In this document: positions 1 to 7,925 of the stretch, piece after piece
Position numbering within the stretch: the first letter of the stretch is position 1
Layout: each line of letters starts with the position of its first letter
Origin: an uncultured Prevotella sp.
Lineage (GTDB): Bacteria > Bacteroidota > Bacteroidia > Bacteroidales > Bacteroidaceae
Direction of reading: 5' to 3'
Assembly (NCBI GenBank): GCA_947165435.1
Contig: CAMVAI010000001.1
Location: 1-64,000 of the forward strand
Length of the DNA stretch: 64,000 nucleotides
Notes under the pieces: generated by a model
Seen by the model: only the letters and a program-made list of their open reading frames with translations
Told to the model about the DNA's origin: nothing
The model's database searches: none
Made by a program: the position numbers and the translations under genes

Positions 1-13
1 CACTTAAACAATG

Positions 14-202
14 CTAAAGTATGAACCAATTATTTGGTTTGCAACATAGAGGGGGACCCCCTGTGAGATTTATGAAGGGCCGGTCGGTGCGGTTCAGCGT
101 GTTGATGCTGTCGAGGGCGTGGCGCATGGCGGTGTACCTGCCCCGGCTGGTGCAGGCGCAGACAATCAGGAATGCGGCAATATAGATGGCGATTTGTTTC
201 AT
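14..202 (-). pseudogene. Truncated lipoprotein N-terminus (signal peptide plus start of a Bacteroidales lipoprotein), disrupted near the left edge
   Basis: MKQIAIYIAAFLIVCACTSRGRYTAMRHALDSINTLNRTDRPF: signal peptide with lipobox Cys, followed by an unrelated-looking tail INLTGGPPLCCKPNNWFIL and a stop. Confidence 0.45.
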
Positions 203-232
203 TCGGTCGAAATGATGATGCTGAAAGGTGCA

Positions 233-2620
233 TCAGAAGCTGACGGCCAGCGTTCCCATGAGGGTGCGTCCGCGCTGGTATTGCGGGTACATATTGAAGG
301 CGGGGCCGGTGATGAACCGCGTGGTGTTGGTCACGTTCTCGCAGTCTGCCGACAGCTGCAGCCAGCTGTTGTAGGTGTACTTCATGCCGAGGTCGATGAC
401 AAACTGGGGCTTGAGTTCATCGCCTTTTTCTATCCATTGACCGTAGAGTTCCAAGTCGTTGTACATGAATATCTTCTTGCCCGTGAAGTTGGCGTTGCCG
501 TACAGCTTCAGCTGGTGGCGGCGTGTGTCGATGGCCTTCCACGCCATGTTCAGGTTGGCGGTGAAGTGGGGCACGGCAGCCACTTTCCGCTCGTCTTCCA
601 GGTAGTAGTACGACTCGGCCTTGATGTCCTTGCACCAGTAGAGCGTCAGCCCGCCCGACAGCCGCTTGTAGCTGTAGGAAGCCGTAGCCTCAATGCCCCA
701 ATTCTCGTAGTGCCCCTCGTTCATGACTTTCATTTCGCTGAAGTTAGTGTATTCGAATCGGTACAGATTCTGGAACTTGTTGTAGAACACGTTCAGCTCG
801 TAGTTGAGGTGGAGCGGCATGATGCGGCCCATCACCGAATACTGGATGGCGGTGAGGTATTGCGGCAGGTAGCTTTGCTCGTCGTTGAAAGAGGACGTGC
901 TTCGGTAGGAGAGCGCCATGTCCACAAACGACTTCGAGTAGCCCAGTTTCATGCTGAACCGCTCGGAGGGCATGTAGATGAGTGCCAGACGCGGCGAGAA
1001 GGCCTTCAGCCTTTCGCCGTCGTAGCGGTACTTGATGTCGTAGCGCGCTCCGGCATTGACGATGAAGTGCTTGCTGAACATGTGCTTGGCCTGACCGTAG
1101 AACGACAGGCTGCTCTCATGGTCGAAATCGCCCGCTATGTCTTCGAACTTTGAGACGCGGGTAATCTGGTCGTAGCTTTCGCCATCTTGTGAATATACAT
1201 CGTTCGCCTTGCAGTACTCGTACTGTGTTCCCAGTAGCAGGTTGCCGCTCATGCCGCCCAGTTTGTAGTCGGTGCTGGCCCTGACGTTGCCCCCCATGGT
1301 GTGCTCCTGCAGGCTGGTCATGCTGAATATACCGTAGGAATACCAGCGGTCTTCGGGGTCGGGCTTCAGCTCGTTGGCCAAGTTCTCGCCGCCTTCGGTT
1401 TCGTAATAGTTCACCTTGTACCAGTCGCTATAGATGGATGCCGACAGGTTGACGGGGCCCAGCTGGTGGGTATAGTTGGCTTCGAGCAGTGTCGCCGTGA
1501 CGCCATAGCCCGGCTTTTGTCCGTCTATGTTTCTGTAGCGGTGGTAGTCGTAGTAGCCAAAGTCGTTGTATTGCGGCACCTTCTTGCCGCTTTTGCGGCT
1601 GAAGTAGAGGTTGAGGCCCTTGTATCGGAAGGTCATGCCGAGGTCGTAGCTGGGCTTGTCGCGATAGGCATCGACGATGGCTCCGAAGCGCGAGTCTGGC
1701 ACAATGTAGAATTGGTTCAAATACTCTTCGGAGTCGCGGCACGCCCGCAACTCGCCGTCCGACTTGTATATCGATGCCCACAGCAGCACGTCGGCATCCA
1801 TGAACCGTTTGCCGGCGGTCAGTTCGGCCTTGATGGTCTTGTGGCTGCCGTAGCCCGCCTGCACCTTGACGCCGTCTTGGTCGGCACCGTCCTTGGTGAT
1901 GATGTTCACCACAGCCGAGAGGGCCACATTGCCGTAGAGCGACGAGGCCGGTCCGCGCAGCACCTCGATATGGTCTATCTTCGATAGGGACAGGTCGTAG
2001 CCCATCGAGCACGAGTTGGTGGTCCGCATGTTCAGCCGGTGTCCGTTCTCCATGACGAGTATGAGCTCCTGCTCTTCGGCGTAGGCGCCGTGCATGGCGA
2101 TGTTGTCGCTGTAGAACGACTGTATCTCGGCCATGCCCGGCACGTAGGTGGCCAGAATCTGGTTCAGGTTTCTGTTGTTGCCCAGGTTTTCTATCATTTC
2201 TGCGGTGATGATGGTCACCGGCACGGGGGCCTCGTGAATGCTCTCCGACACGCTGGAGGCCGTGGTCACTTTCTGCGTCAGGCCCGACTTGATGCGCGCC
2301 ACCATGTCCTGAAAGCGTATGGGGTCATCGACGTTGGTATAGTAGTTGTTCTGCTCTATCAGCTGGCGGGCATACTGCTCGGCCTGCTTGTCCTCGTCTT
2401 GCGCCAGCGCACAGAGTGCCAGCAGGCGTAGTGCTTTCTGGCGGTCGTTGCCGTCGAGCGCACCCAGCGTTCTGGAAAGACTGGCCTGTGCCGCCTCGAA
2501 GCGCCCCAGACGGTAGTCCTCTTCTGCCTGCCCCAGCAGCTCGGTGTGGTTGACGGTCTGCGCACAGAGCGTGCCGATGCCGGCCATGAGCAATAGAATG
2601 AAAAGATGTAGTGTTCTCAT
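233..2620 (-). CDS. TonB-dependent receptor with N-terminal TPR-like extension
   Basis: Signal peptide, TPR-like helices, plug motif (SESIHEAPVPVTIITAEMIENLG...VLRGPASSLYGNVALSAVVNIIT), beta-barrel, C-terminal aromatic (LAVSF). Confidence 0.9.
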   Translation of the reverse strand: MRTLHLFILLLMAGIGTLCAQTVNHTELLGQAEEDYRLGRFEAAQASLSRTLGALDGNDRQKALRLLALCALAQDEDKQAEQYARQLIEQNNYYTNVDDPIRFQDMVARIKSGLTQKVTTASSVSESIHEAPVPVTIITAEMIENLGNNRNLNQILATYVPGMAEIQSFYSDNIAMHGAYAEEQELILVMENGHRLNMRTTNSCSMGYDLSLSKIDHIEVLRGPASSLYGNVALSAVVNIITKDGADQDGVKVQAGYGSHKTIKAELTAGKRFMDADVLLWASIYKSDGELRACRDSEEYLNQFYIVPDSRFGAIVDAYRDKPSYDLGMTFRYKGLNLYFSRKSGKKVPQYNDFGYYDYHRYRNIDGQKPGYGVTATLLEANYTHQLGPVNLSASIYSDWYKVNYYETEGGENLANELKPDPEDRWYSYGIFSMTSLQEHTMGGNVRASTDYKLGGMSGNLLLGTQYEYCKANDVYSQDGESYDQITRVSKFEDIAGDFDHESSLSFYGQAKHMFSKHFIVNAGARYDIKYRYDGERLKAFSPRLALIYMPSERFSMKLGYSKSFVDMALSYRSTSSFNDEQSYLPQYLTAIQYSVMGRIMPLHLNYELNVFYNKFQNLYRFEYTNFSEMKVMNEGHYENWGIEATASYSYKRLSGGLTLYWCKDIKAESYYYLEDERKVAAVPHFTANLNMAWKAIDTRRHQLKLYGNANFTGKKIFMYNDLELYGQWIEKGDELKPQFVIDLGMKYTYNSWLQLSADCENVTNTTRFITGPAFNMYPQYQRGRTLMGTLAVSF

Positions 2621-3438
2621 TGCTTTTGGATGGGGAAAGTCATGGTGAAGCAGGTGCCTTCGCCGGCCTGCGTCTCAAAGGTCAGCCGGCCGTGGTGCTT
2701 GTTCTCGATGATGTCGCGGGTGATGGCCATGCCCAGTCCGGTGCCTTGGCCTACGGGCTTGGTGGTGAAGAAGTTGTCGTAGAGCCGCTGGCTCACCTCG
2801 TCGGTCATGCCCTCGCCGTTGTCGGCAATGCGTACCACGATGTCGCTGCCCTGCTGGCTCACGCTCACGTCGATGCGCGGCGTGTAGCCCTCGGGCTGCT
2901 GCTGCGACTTGTGCCACAGCGTGTAGTAGGCATTGTTCATCAGGTTCAGCACGGCCCGGCTGATGTCTTGCGGCACCACCACGGCCTTGGCGGTGTCGGC
3001 GTAGTCCTCGTGGATGCTGGCGTTGAACCCCTTGTGGCTGGCACGCATGGCATGGTACGACAGCCACACATACTCGTGGACGATGGCGGCGATGTCGGCA
3101 GCGACGAACTCGTCTTCCCTGCCGCGCGACACCAGCAAGATGCCCTGTATGATGCTGATGGCACGCTCGCCGTGTTCCACGATTTTCGCCAGGTTCTCTT
3201 TCAGGTCATCGACTATCTCGCCCACTTCGTCGCTGTCCTCTTGGGGCATGCGCTCTCGGTTGTCGTCAACGATGTCGGTCAGGTCGTCGAGCAGCTTCGA
3301 CGACATCTTGCTGAAATTGATGACGAAGTTCAGCGGGTTCTGTATCTCGTGGGCTATTCCGGCACTCAGCATGCCCAGCGAGGCCAGCTTCTCCTGCTCT
3401 TTCAGTTGCTGTTGCAGCGTTTCTACTTGTTCTGTCAT
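2617..3438 (-). CDS. Soluble sensor-less histidine kinase (HisKA/HATPase_c) with N-terminal coiled coil
   Basis: H-box GIAHEIQNPLNFV, N-box LMNNAYYTL, G boxes DNGEGM and GTGLGMA. Start MTEQVETLQQQL placed at 3438; the longer ORF 2617..4305 is an out-of-frame extension through the upstream gene. Confidence 0.88.
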   Translation of the reverse strand: MTEQVETLQQQLKEQEKLASLGMLSAGIAHEIQNPLNFVINFSKMSSKLLDDLTDIVDDNRERMPQEDSDEVGEIVDDLKENLAKIVEHGERAISIIQGILLVSRGREDEFVAADIAAIVHEYVWLSYHAMRASHKGFNASIHEDYADTAKAVVVPQDISRAVLNLMNNAYYTLWHKSQQQPEGYTPRIDVSVSQQGSDIVVRIADNGEGMTDEVSQRLYDNFFTTKPVGQGTGLGMAITRDIIENKHHGRLTFETQAGEGTCFTMTFPIQKQ

Positions 3439-6248
3439 AGCTTCGGTGAATGAGGTAGTGTAATGGTAAACTCGGTATAGACGTTCTTCTCTGAATCGAC
3501 GGTGATGTCGCCGCCGTGGTCCTGTATGATTTCCTTGCTCAGATATAGGCCTACGCCCGATGCTTCGCTCGTGGTCTTGGTGGTGAAGAAGGGGTCGAAG
3601 ACCTTGTCGATGATGGTATGCTCGATGCCTATTCCGTTGTCGCGGATGCGTATCTCGGCGGTGGGCCCGCTGTACCTTATGCTCACGTTGACCTCGGGGT
3701 GATAGGCCTCGTGTTGCTCGGTCTTGCGGATGTGTTGTTTGCGCACGGCATAGACGGCGTTGGCCAGCAGGCTCATGAAGGTCTTGCTCAGCTGTTCGCC
3801 GTTGCCCTCGACAGGCACCGCGTCGGCCCCGTAGCTGAAGGTCACCTGGATGTGGTGCTCGCTGATTTCCCGCTCGTAGTAGGTGTGGACCATCTTCTCG
3901 TTCTGCCTCAGCAAGATGACGAGGTCTATCTGTGTCTTGCCGCCGGAGCGGTCTTTGAGCATCTCTTCCATGGCTTTCAGCGTGCGCGTGGTGTTGGCGC
4001 CGTGCTCGCCGACCTTTGCCAGGTTGCCTTTCAGCATGTCGAGCACGTCGAGGGTGTCCTCGTAGTTCTCGGGGTCCATGCGGTCTTTTTCGTCTTCCAC
4101 GTTGGCCCGCACGTCTTTCACCAGCCCTTCCGACAGCTTGGAAAAGTTGTTGATGTAGTTCAGCGGGTTCAGGATGCGGTCTATCAGGCCCTGCGTCAGT
4201 TTGGCCACGGTGGCCACCTTCTCCAGTTTCACCACCTCGGCGGTGCGCTCCTTGACGATGCGCTCCAGTCGCATCTTTTCGTGCTCCAGCCGGTTGAGGC
4301 GCCACTTGACGAGGACGAGGATGAGGGCCGTGGCGATGAGCACATAGAGCACTAACATGTACCAGCGGAGGTAGAGCGGCGGGTCGATGGTGAAGCGGAT
4401 GCCGACAACGTCGGACAGCCGTCCGTAGGCATCGCGCGCCTGTACCTCAAAATAGTACGTGCCGTAGCTCTGGTGGTTGTACTCCTCGTAGGTGTTGGTG
4501 TCCCATGCGCTCCAATAGCCGCCGTTCATGCGTGTGCGGTACTGTGTGCGCAGCAGCAGTGACGGGTATGCTACCGAGAAGTTGAACTGGATGTGCCGCT
4601 CGTCGCTCGACAGGCTGGGCAGTTTGGCAGGCTGCCGGCCGCTGCCGCCCCACAGTATGCTGTCGCCGCGCAGCAGGATGGAGCGGATGTAGAGCTGGGG
4701 CTTCACCTGCGTCATGATGTCTTTGTGGGTATAGTCCACCACGTTGAGCCCACGGTCGCCGCCCATCCAGAGCTGGCGCTTGTCGCGGAGCATGGCACGT
4801 GTGGAGAAATCCATTAGCGGATATACCAGCTGCGAGAGGGTATGCTGGCGTATGTGGTTGTCGAAGGCATACAGCGACTTCCCCTTGTTGTTGGTGAGCC
4901 AGCTGATGCCGTCTTCGTCGGTATAGGAATACTGGGGATAGGGGAACGGGCGGGTGGCACTGGCCGTGATGACGTTGACATGGCCGTTGGACATGACTAT
5001 CGTGGCCGGCTCGCGGTGGGTATCGACGGGCTGGAAGCGGGTGCCGTCGCCTTTCCATACGTAGCCGTAGATGTTCTGAAGCCAGAGCGTGCCGTTGGCA
5101 TCGCGCAGGATCTTGGTGACGCGCTCGGCTTCGCATACCTTCTGTTCTTGGCCGTCGTAGGGATGGTAGTAGAAGCCGTCCATCTCGCCGGTGTAGTAGC
5201 CGTCCTTGGCATCGGTGACGGCTGTCGTGCTGGCGGTGGTCAGCTGGCGCGTGCCTTGCTGGCCGACGAGATAGACACCGTTGGTGGTGGCTGCCAGGAG
5301 GCGGTCGGCCGTGGGGGTCAGGCACCAGCAGGCATGGCTGATGTCGGCCACCTGACGGAACGTCTGCCCCTCCAGCCGGTACAGGCCGTTCAGCGTGCCG
5401 GCATAGATGGTGCCGTTGAACTTGGCCAGCGAGAGCACCTCGCCGTGCAGCCCCTCGCTTTGCGTGAAGTGTGTGTAGGCGGTAGGCAGCGCGATGGCGA
5501 AGATGCCGTTGTCGGTGGCTCCCCAGAGCAGTCCGTTGCCATTATACGACACGTGGCTCACGTTGTTGGAGCACAGCCCGTTGGCCTCGTTGATGTGCAT
5601 GAGCGGTTGACCGTTCTTGTGGCGCACCAGCAGTCCGTTGCCGTTGGTGGCCACCACCTCGGTGTTGTCGTCTATCGTCTGTATCTGGTTGATGTGCTGT
5701 CCGCTGCCAAGCACCGACCAGCCGCTGGTGGGCACCTGGCCGTTGGGCTGCACTTGGATGTTGTCGCCGGTGATGTCGTAAACCTTGCCGTCGCTCACCA
5801 GAAACGACACCCGGCCGTCGCGCTCCCATATCCATGTCACCTCGCCGCGGATGTTGGTGCCGTTGCCTGTCGGATGCAGGGCGAGGATTCCGCGTGAACC
5901 GGTCTTGAGGTAGCCCATGAAGTTGTAGCCACCGGTCCAGATGCGCCCCTTCGAGTCGCGGAAGAGTGCCGTGACGCGGCTGTTGCCCGGGGTGTGAATC
6001 ATGCGCCATGTGGACTGGTCGTAATACAGCAGGCCTTCGAAGTTGGCTACATACACCAGGCCCTCGTCGCCGCAGATGATGTCGAAGTTCTGGTTGTGGC
6101 CGTTATACTCGGTGGCTTTATAGTTGCGGATGAAGGGCATGCCCTGTGCGCTGAGGCGTAGGGGAGTCAGGACGAGAAGGGCAAACAGGCCGGCAAGCAG
6201 GATGCCTGTCGCCTTCGTTGTCGTGCTATGTCGTGTCCCGGTAGTCAT
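3435..6248 (-). CDS. Two-component-regulator-propeller / Y_Y_Y domain membrane sensor with degenerate histidine kinase core (pseudo-kinase by H-box)
   Basis: Signal peptide MTTGTRHSTTTKATGILLAGLFALLVL; propeller repeats (GLVYVANFEGLLYYD, GRIWTGGYN, GLLWGATDNGIFAI); Y_Y_Y-type region; TM LYVLIATALILVLV; HATPase_c boxes NAVYAV, DNGIGIE, GVGLYLSKEII. No REC or HTH domain. Confidence 0.85.
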   Translation of the reverse strand: MTTGTRHSTTTKATGILLAGLFALLVLTPLRLSAQGMPFIRNYKATEYNGHNQNFDIICGDEGLVYVANFEGLLYYDQSTWRMIHTPGNSRVTALFRDSKGRIWTGGYNFMGYLKTGSRGILALHPTGNGTNIRGEVTWIWERDGRVSFLVSDGKVYDITGDNIQVQPNGQVPTSGWSVLGSGQHINQIQTIDDNTEVVATNGNGLLVRHKNGQPLMHINEANGLCSNNVSHVSYNGNGLLWGATDNGIFAIALPTAYTHFTQSEGLHGEVLSLAKFNGTIYAGTLNGLYRLEGQTFRQVADISHACWCLTPTADRLLAATTNGVYLVGQQGTRQLTTASTTAVTDAKDGYYTGEMDGFYYHPYDGQEQKVCEAERVTKILRDANGTLWLQNIYGYVWKGDGTRFQPVDTHREPATIVMSNGHVNVITASATRPFPYPQYSYTDEDGISWLTNNKGKSLYAFDNHIRQHTLSQLVYPLMDFSTRAMLRDKRQLWMGGDRGLNVVDYTHKDIMTQVKPQLYIRSILLRGDSILWGGSGRQPAKLPSLSSDERHIQFNFSVAYPSLLLRTQYRTRMNGGYWSAWDTNTYEEYNHQSYGTYYFEVQARDAYGRLSDVVGIRFTIDPPLYLRWYMLVLYVLIATALILVLVKWRLNRLEHEKMRLERIVKERTAEVVKLEKVATVAKLTQGLIDRILNPLNYINNFSKLSEGLVKDVRANVEDEKDRMDPENYEDTLDVLDMLKGNLAKVGEHGANTTRTLKAMEEMLKDRSGGKTQIDLVILLRQNEKMVHTYYEREISEHHIQVTFSYGADAVPVEGNGEQLSKTFMSLLANAVYAVRKQHIRKTEQHEAYHPEVNVSIRYSGPTAEIRIRDNGIGIEHTIIDKVFDPFFTTKTTSEASGVGLYLSKEIIQDHGGDITVDSEKNVYTEFTITLPHSPKL

Positions 6249-6295
6249 AGTGCTTATGCTAAGTTGCTTCGTAAGGGTTTCTGCGGTGCTGAGTT

Positions 6296-7849
6296 TTACT
6301 TCGTGAAGGTTTCGTACGGTATGTTGCGCCCTATGTAGTAGCTCCACTCGTCGTGCGTCAGGTTGCGCTTCAGCTGTTTCTGGAGCTTGCTGGTCATGAG
6401 CGGCACCGAGATGAAGGCCTCGGTGAGGGTGCCTTTCTGGTCGCCGCACCAGAGGTTATGCTTCTTTTCGTCGAAGGTGAAGCAGCGCAGCCAGCCGTTC
6501 GTGCGGATGATGGACATGGGCTCTATCTTCTCCTTGTTCGACATCCACAGATTCACCGTGCCGTCGTAGCTGGCAGAGTAGATGCGCGCACCGTTGATCT
6601 TGATGCGCGACACACGCGACCGATGGCCCAGCAGCTTCTGCATCTTGCCTTGGGCATCCTCCATCCAGATGGTGCCGTCGGCCATGCCGTAGGTCTTCAC
6701 ATGTGTGTTCTTCGAACTGGCGAAGGCTGTCACCTGGCCGCTGACCGGTACTCGCTGGACGGGGATGTCGTCTATACTGTTCAGGCGTAGCATCTGGCGG
6801 TGGTCGTCGAAGAGCAGCGGTCTGCCGTCGAACAGGCTGATGGCCATGATCTTGTGTGACAGTCGGCGTGTCTTGTCGGGATGCCAGCTGTGGGGCGTCA
6901 GCTGTGTCAGGCCCTCCTCGCCTATGACGATGAATTGGCCTCCCACGGGTTCGATGCCCATCAGGCGACCGATGCCTTCGACAGTCCGTATGGTGGTTCG
7001 CCCGTCCTTGCGTATCAGCAGGTGGCCCGTGCGGCTGACGGCGAAGAGCGTGCCGGAGGGATGGTCAATGAAGAGGTCGCGGAAGTCGAAGCTCTTGTTG
7101 GCATACAGGGTGTCGGTCAAGAGCTGTTGCTTGCTGTCAAACCGGTGGGCCAGCAGTTCGCCATACGTGCTGGTGGACGCGAGGTTGTATGGGCCTTTCT
7201 TGAAAAAGGCAATGTCGGTGACGGTGCCTTGGTGGCGCGTCCACTGGTGCTTGCTCTGACTGGTCATGACCAGTGCCTGATAGACAGAGGGGGTATAGAT
7301 GTCGCCGCCATAGCGCTTGGTGTACTGATAGGCGGCGTAGGCCAGCAGATTGGCCAGTACGATATTGCCATCATGATATTGGGTGATGGCGTAGTTGCCT
7401 ATCTGGCGCGACAGGGTGAGATAGCTCAGCGTGTCGGCAACACGCTTCGAATGCTCGGCGGCGGCACGCTGGTCTTCGGCTATCCGGCGCTGGCTCTCGG
7501 CTGTTTGCGAGGCTTGTACGGCACGGTGCTCGGCTTCCAGGGCGTTCTGCCGCTCCTGCTCGGCATGCTGGCGCATGCGCTCGGCCACGACGGTCTGTCT
7601 TTCTGCTGCCTCGCGCTGCTCGTCGCTGATGCGGCGCTCCTGGAGGGCTATCTCCTCCATCTGGGCATTGACGCTCTGCATGACGGCCGACTGCTTCTCC
7701 TGCCGCTCAAGGTCTTTCACTTGCGTCTGCAGGCTTTCTACCTGTCTGCTCTTCTCGTCGTACTTGTGGTACAGATGGTAGAGGGCTGCAGACAGTCCGA
7801 CGATAGCCGTTGAGACCAATATTCCGAATAGTATGTTCCGCGTCCGCAT
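6296..7849 (-). CDS. Membrane-anchored coiled-coil WD40-like repeat protein
   Basis: N-terminal TM (ILFGILVSTAIVGLSAAL), long Glu/Arg/Gln coiled coil, C-terminal WD-type repeats (HRSRVSRIKINGARIYSASYDGTVNLW) and tail LTHDEWSYYIG. Confidence 0.7.
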   Translation of the reverse strand: MRTRNILFGILVSTAIVGLSAALYHLYHKYDEKSRQVESLQTQVKDLERQEKQSAVMQSVNAQMEEIALQERRISDEQREAAERQTVVAERMRQHAEQERQNALEAEHRAVQASQTAESQRRIAEDQRAAAEHSKRVADTLSYLTLSRQIGNYAITQYHDGNIVLANLLAYAAYQYTKRYGGDIYTPSVYQALVMTSQSKHQWTRHQGTVTDIAFFKKGPYNLASTSTYGELLAHRFDSKQQLLTDTLYANKSFDFRDLFIDHPSGTLFAVSRTGHLLIRKDGRTTIRTVEGIGRLMGIEPVGGQFIVIGEEGLTQLTPHSWHPDKTRRLSHKIMAISLFDGRPLLFDDHRQMLRLNSIDDIPVQRVPVSGQVTAFASSKNTHVKTYGMADGTIWMEDAQGKMQKLLGHRSRVSRIKINGARIYSASYDGTVNLWMSNKEKIEPMSIIRTNGWLRCFTFDEKKHNLWCGDQKGTLTEAFISVPLMTSKLQKQLKRNLTHDEWSYYIGRNIPYETFTK

Positions 7850-7851
7850 GC

Positions 7852-7925
7852 TATATACTGATGCTTCTTTCTTATGCTCTGCGCTTCATATATACTGATG
7901 CTTCTTTCTTATGCTCTGCGCTTCA
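7852..7925. repeat. Perfect 37-bp tandem duplication spanning the 3' end of the REC-PP2C gene
   Basis: TATATACTGATGCTTCTTTCTTATGCTCTGCGCTTCA at 7852-7888 and again at 7889-7925, identical. Confidence 0.95.

Noticed and set aside
119-1153. Long plus-strand ORF (344 aa) opposite the TonB receptor
   Set aside because: Antisense shadow ORF caused by high GC; V/H/L/G-rich composition, no recognisable motif. The same reasoning rejects most plus-strand ORFs over 2.6-29.9 kb and many minus-strand ORFs over plus-strand genes (e.g. 31549..32613, 32824..34116, 48543..50066, 57728..58966 plus).
4179-4181. H to D in the sensor kinase as a simple sequencing error
   Set aside because: The neighbouring residue also differs (E to R), the ORF is intact, and surrounding helix residues have diverged coherently from the paralogue; an error remains possible but unlikely.
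3439-4305. N-terminal ~290 residues of ORF 2617..4305
   Set aside because: Arg/Pro/Gly/His-rich out-of-frame translation through the pseudo-kinase gene. The real kinase starts at MTEQVETL (3438).
6249-6449. Upstream extension of the propeller sensor ORF
   Set aside because: MRRPERHPHRGLHLG... lacks features; the signal peptide starts at MTTGTRHSTTTK (6248).
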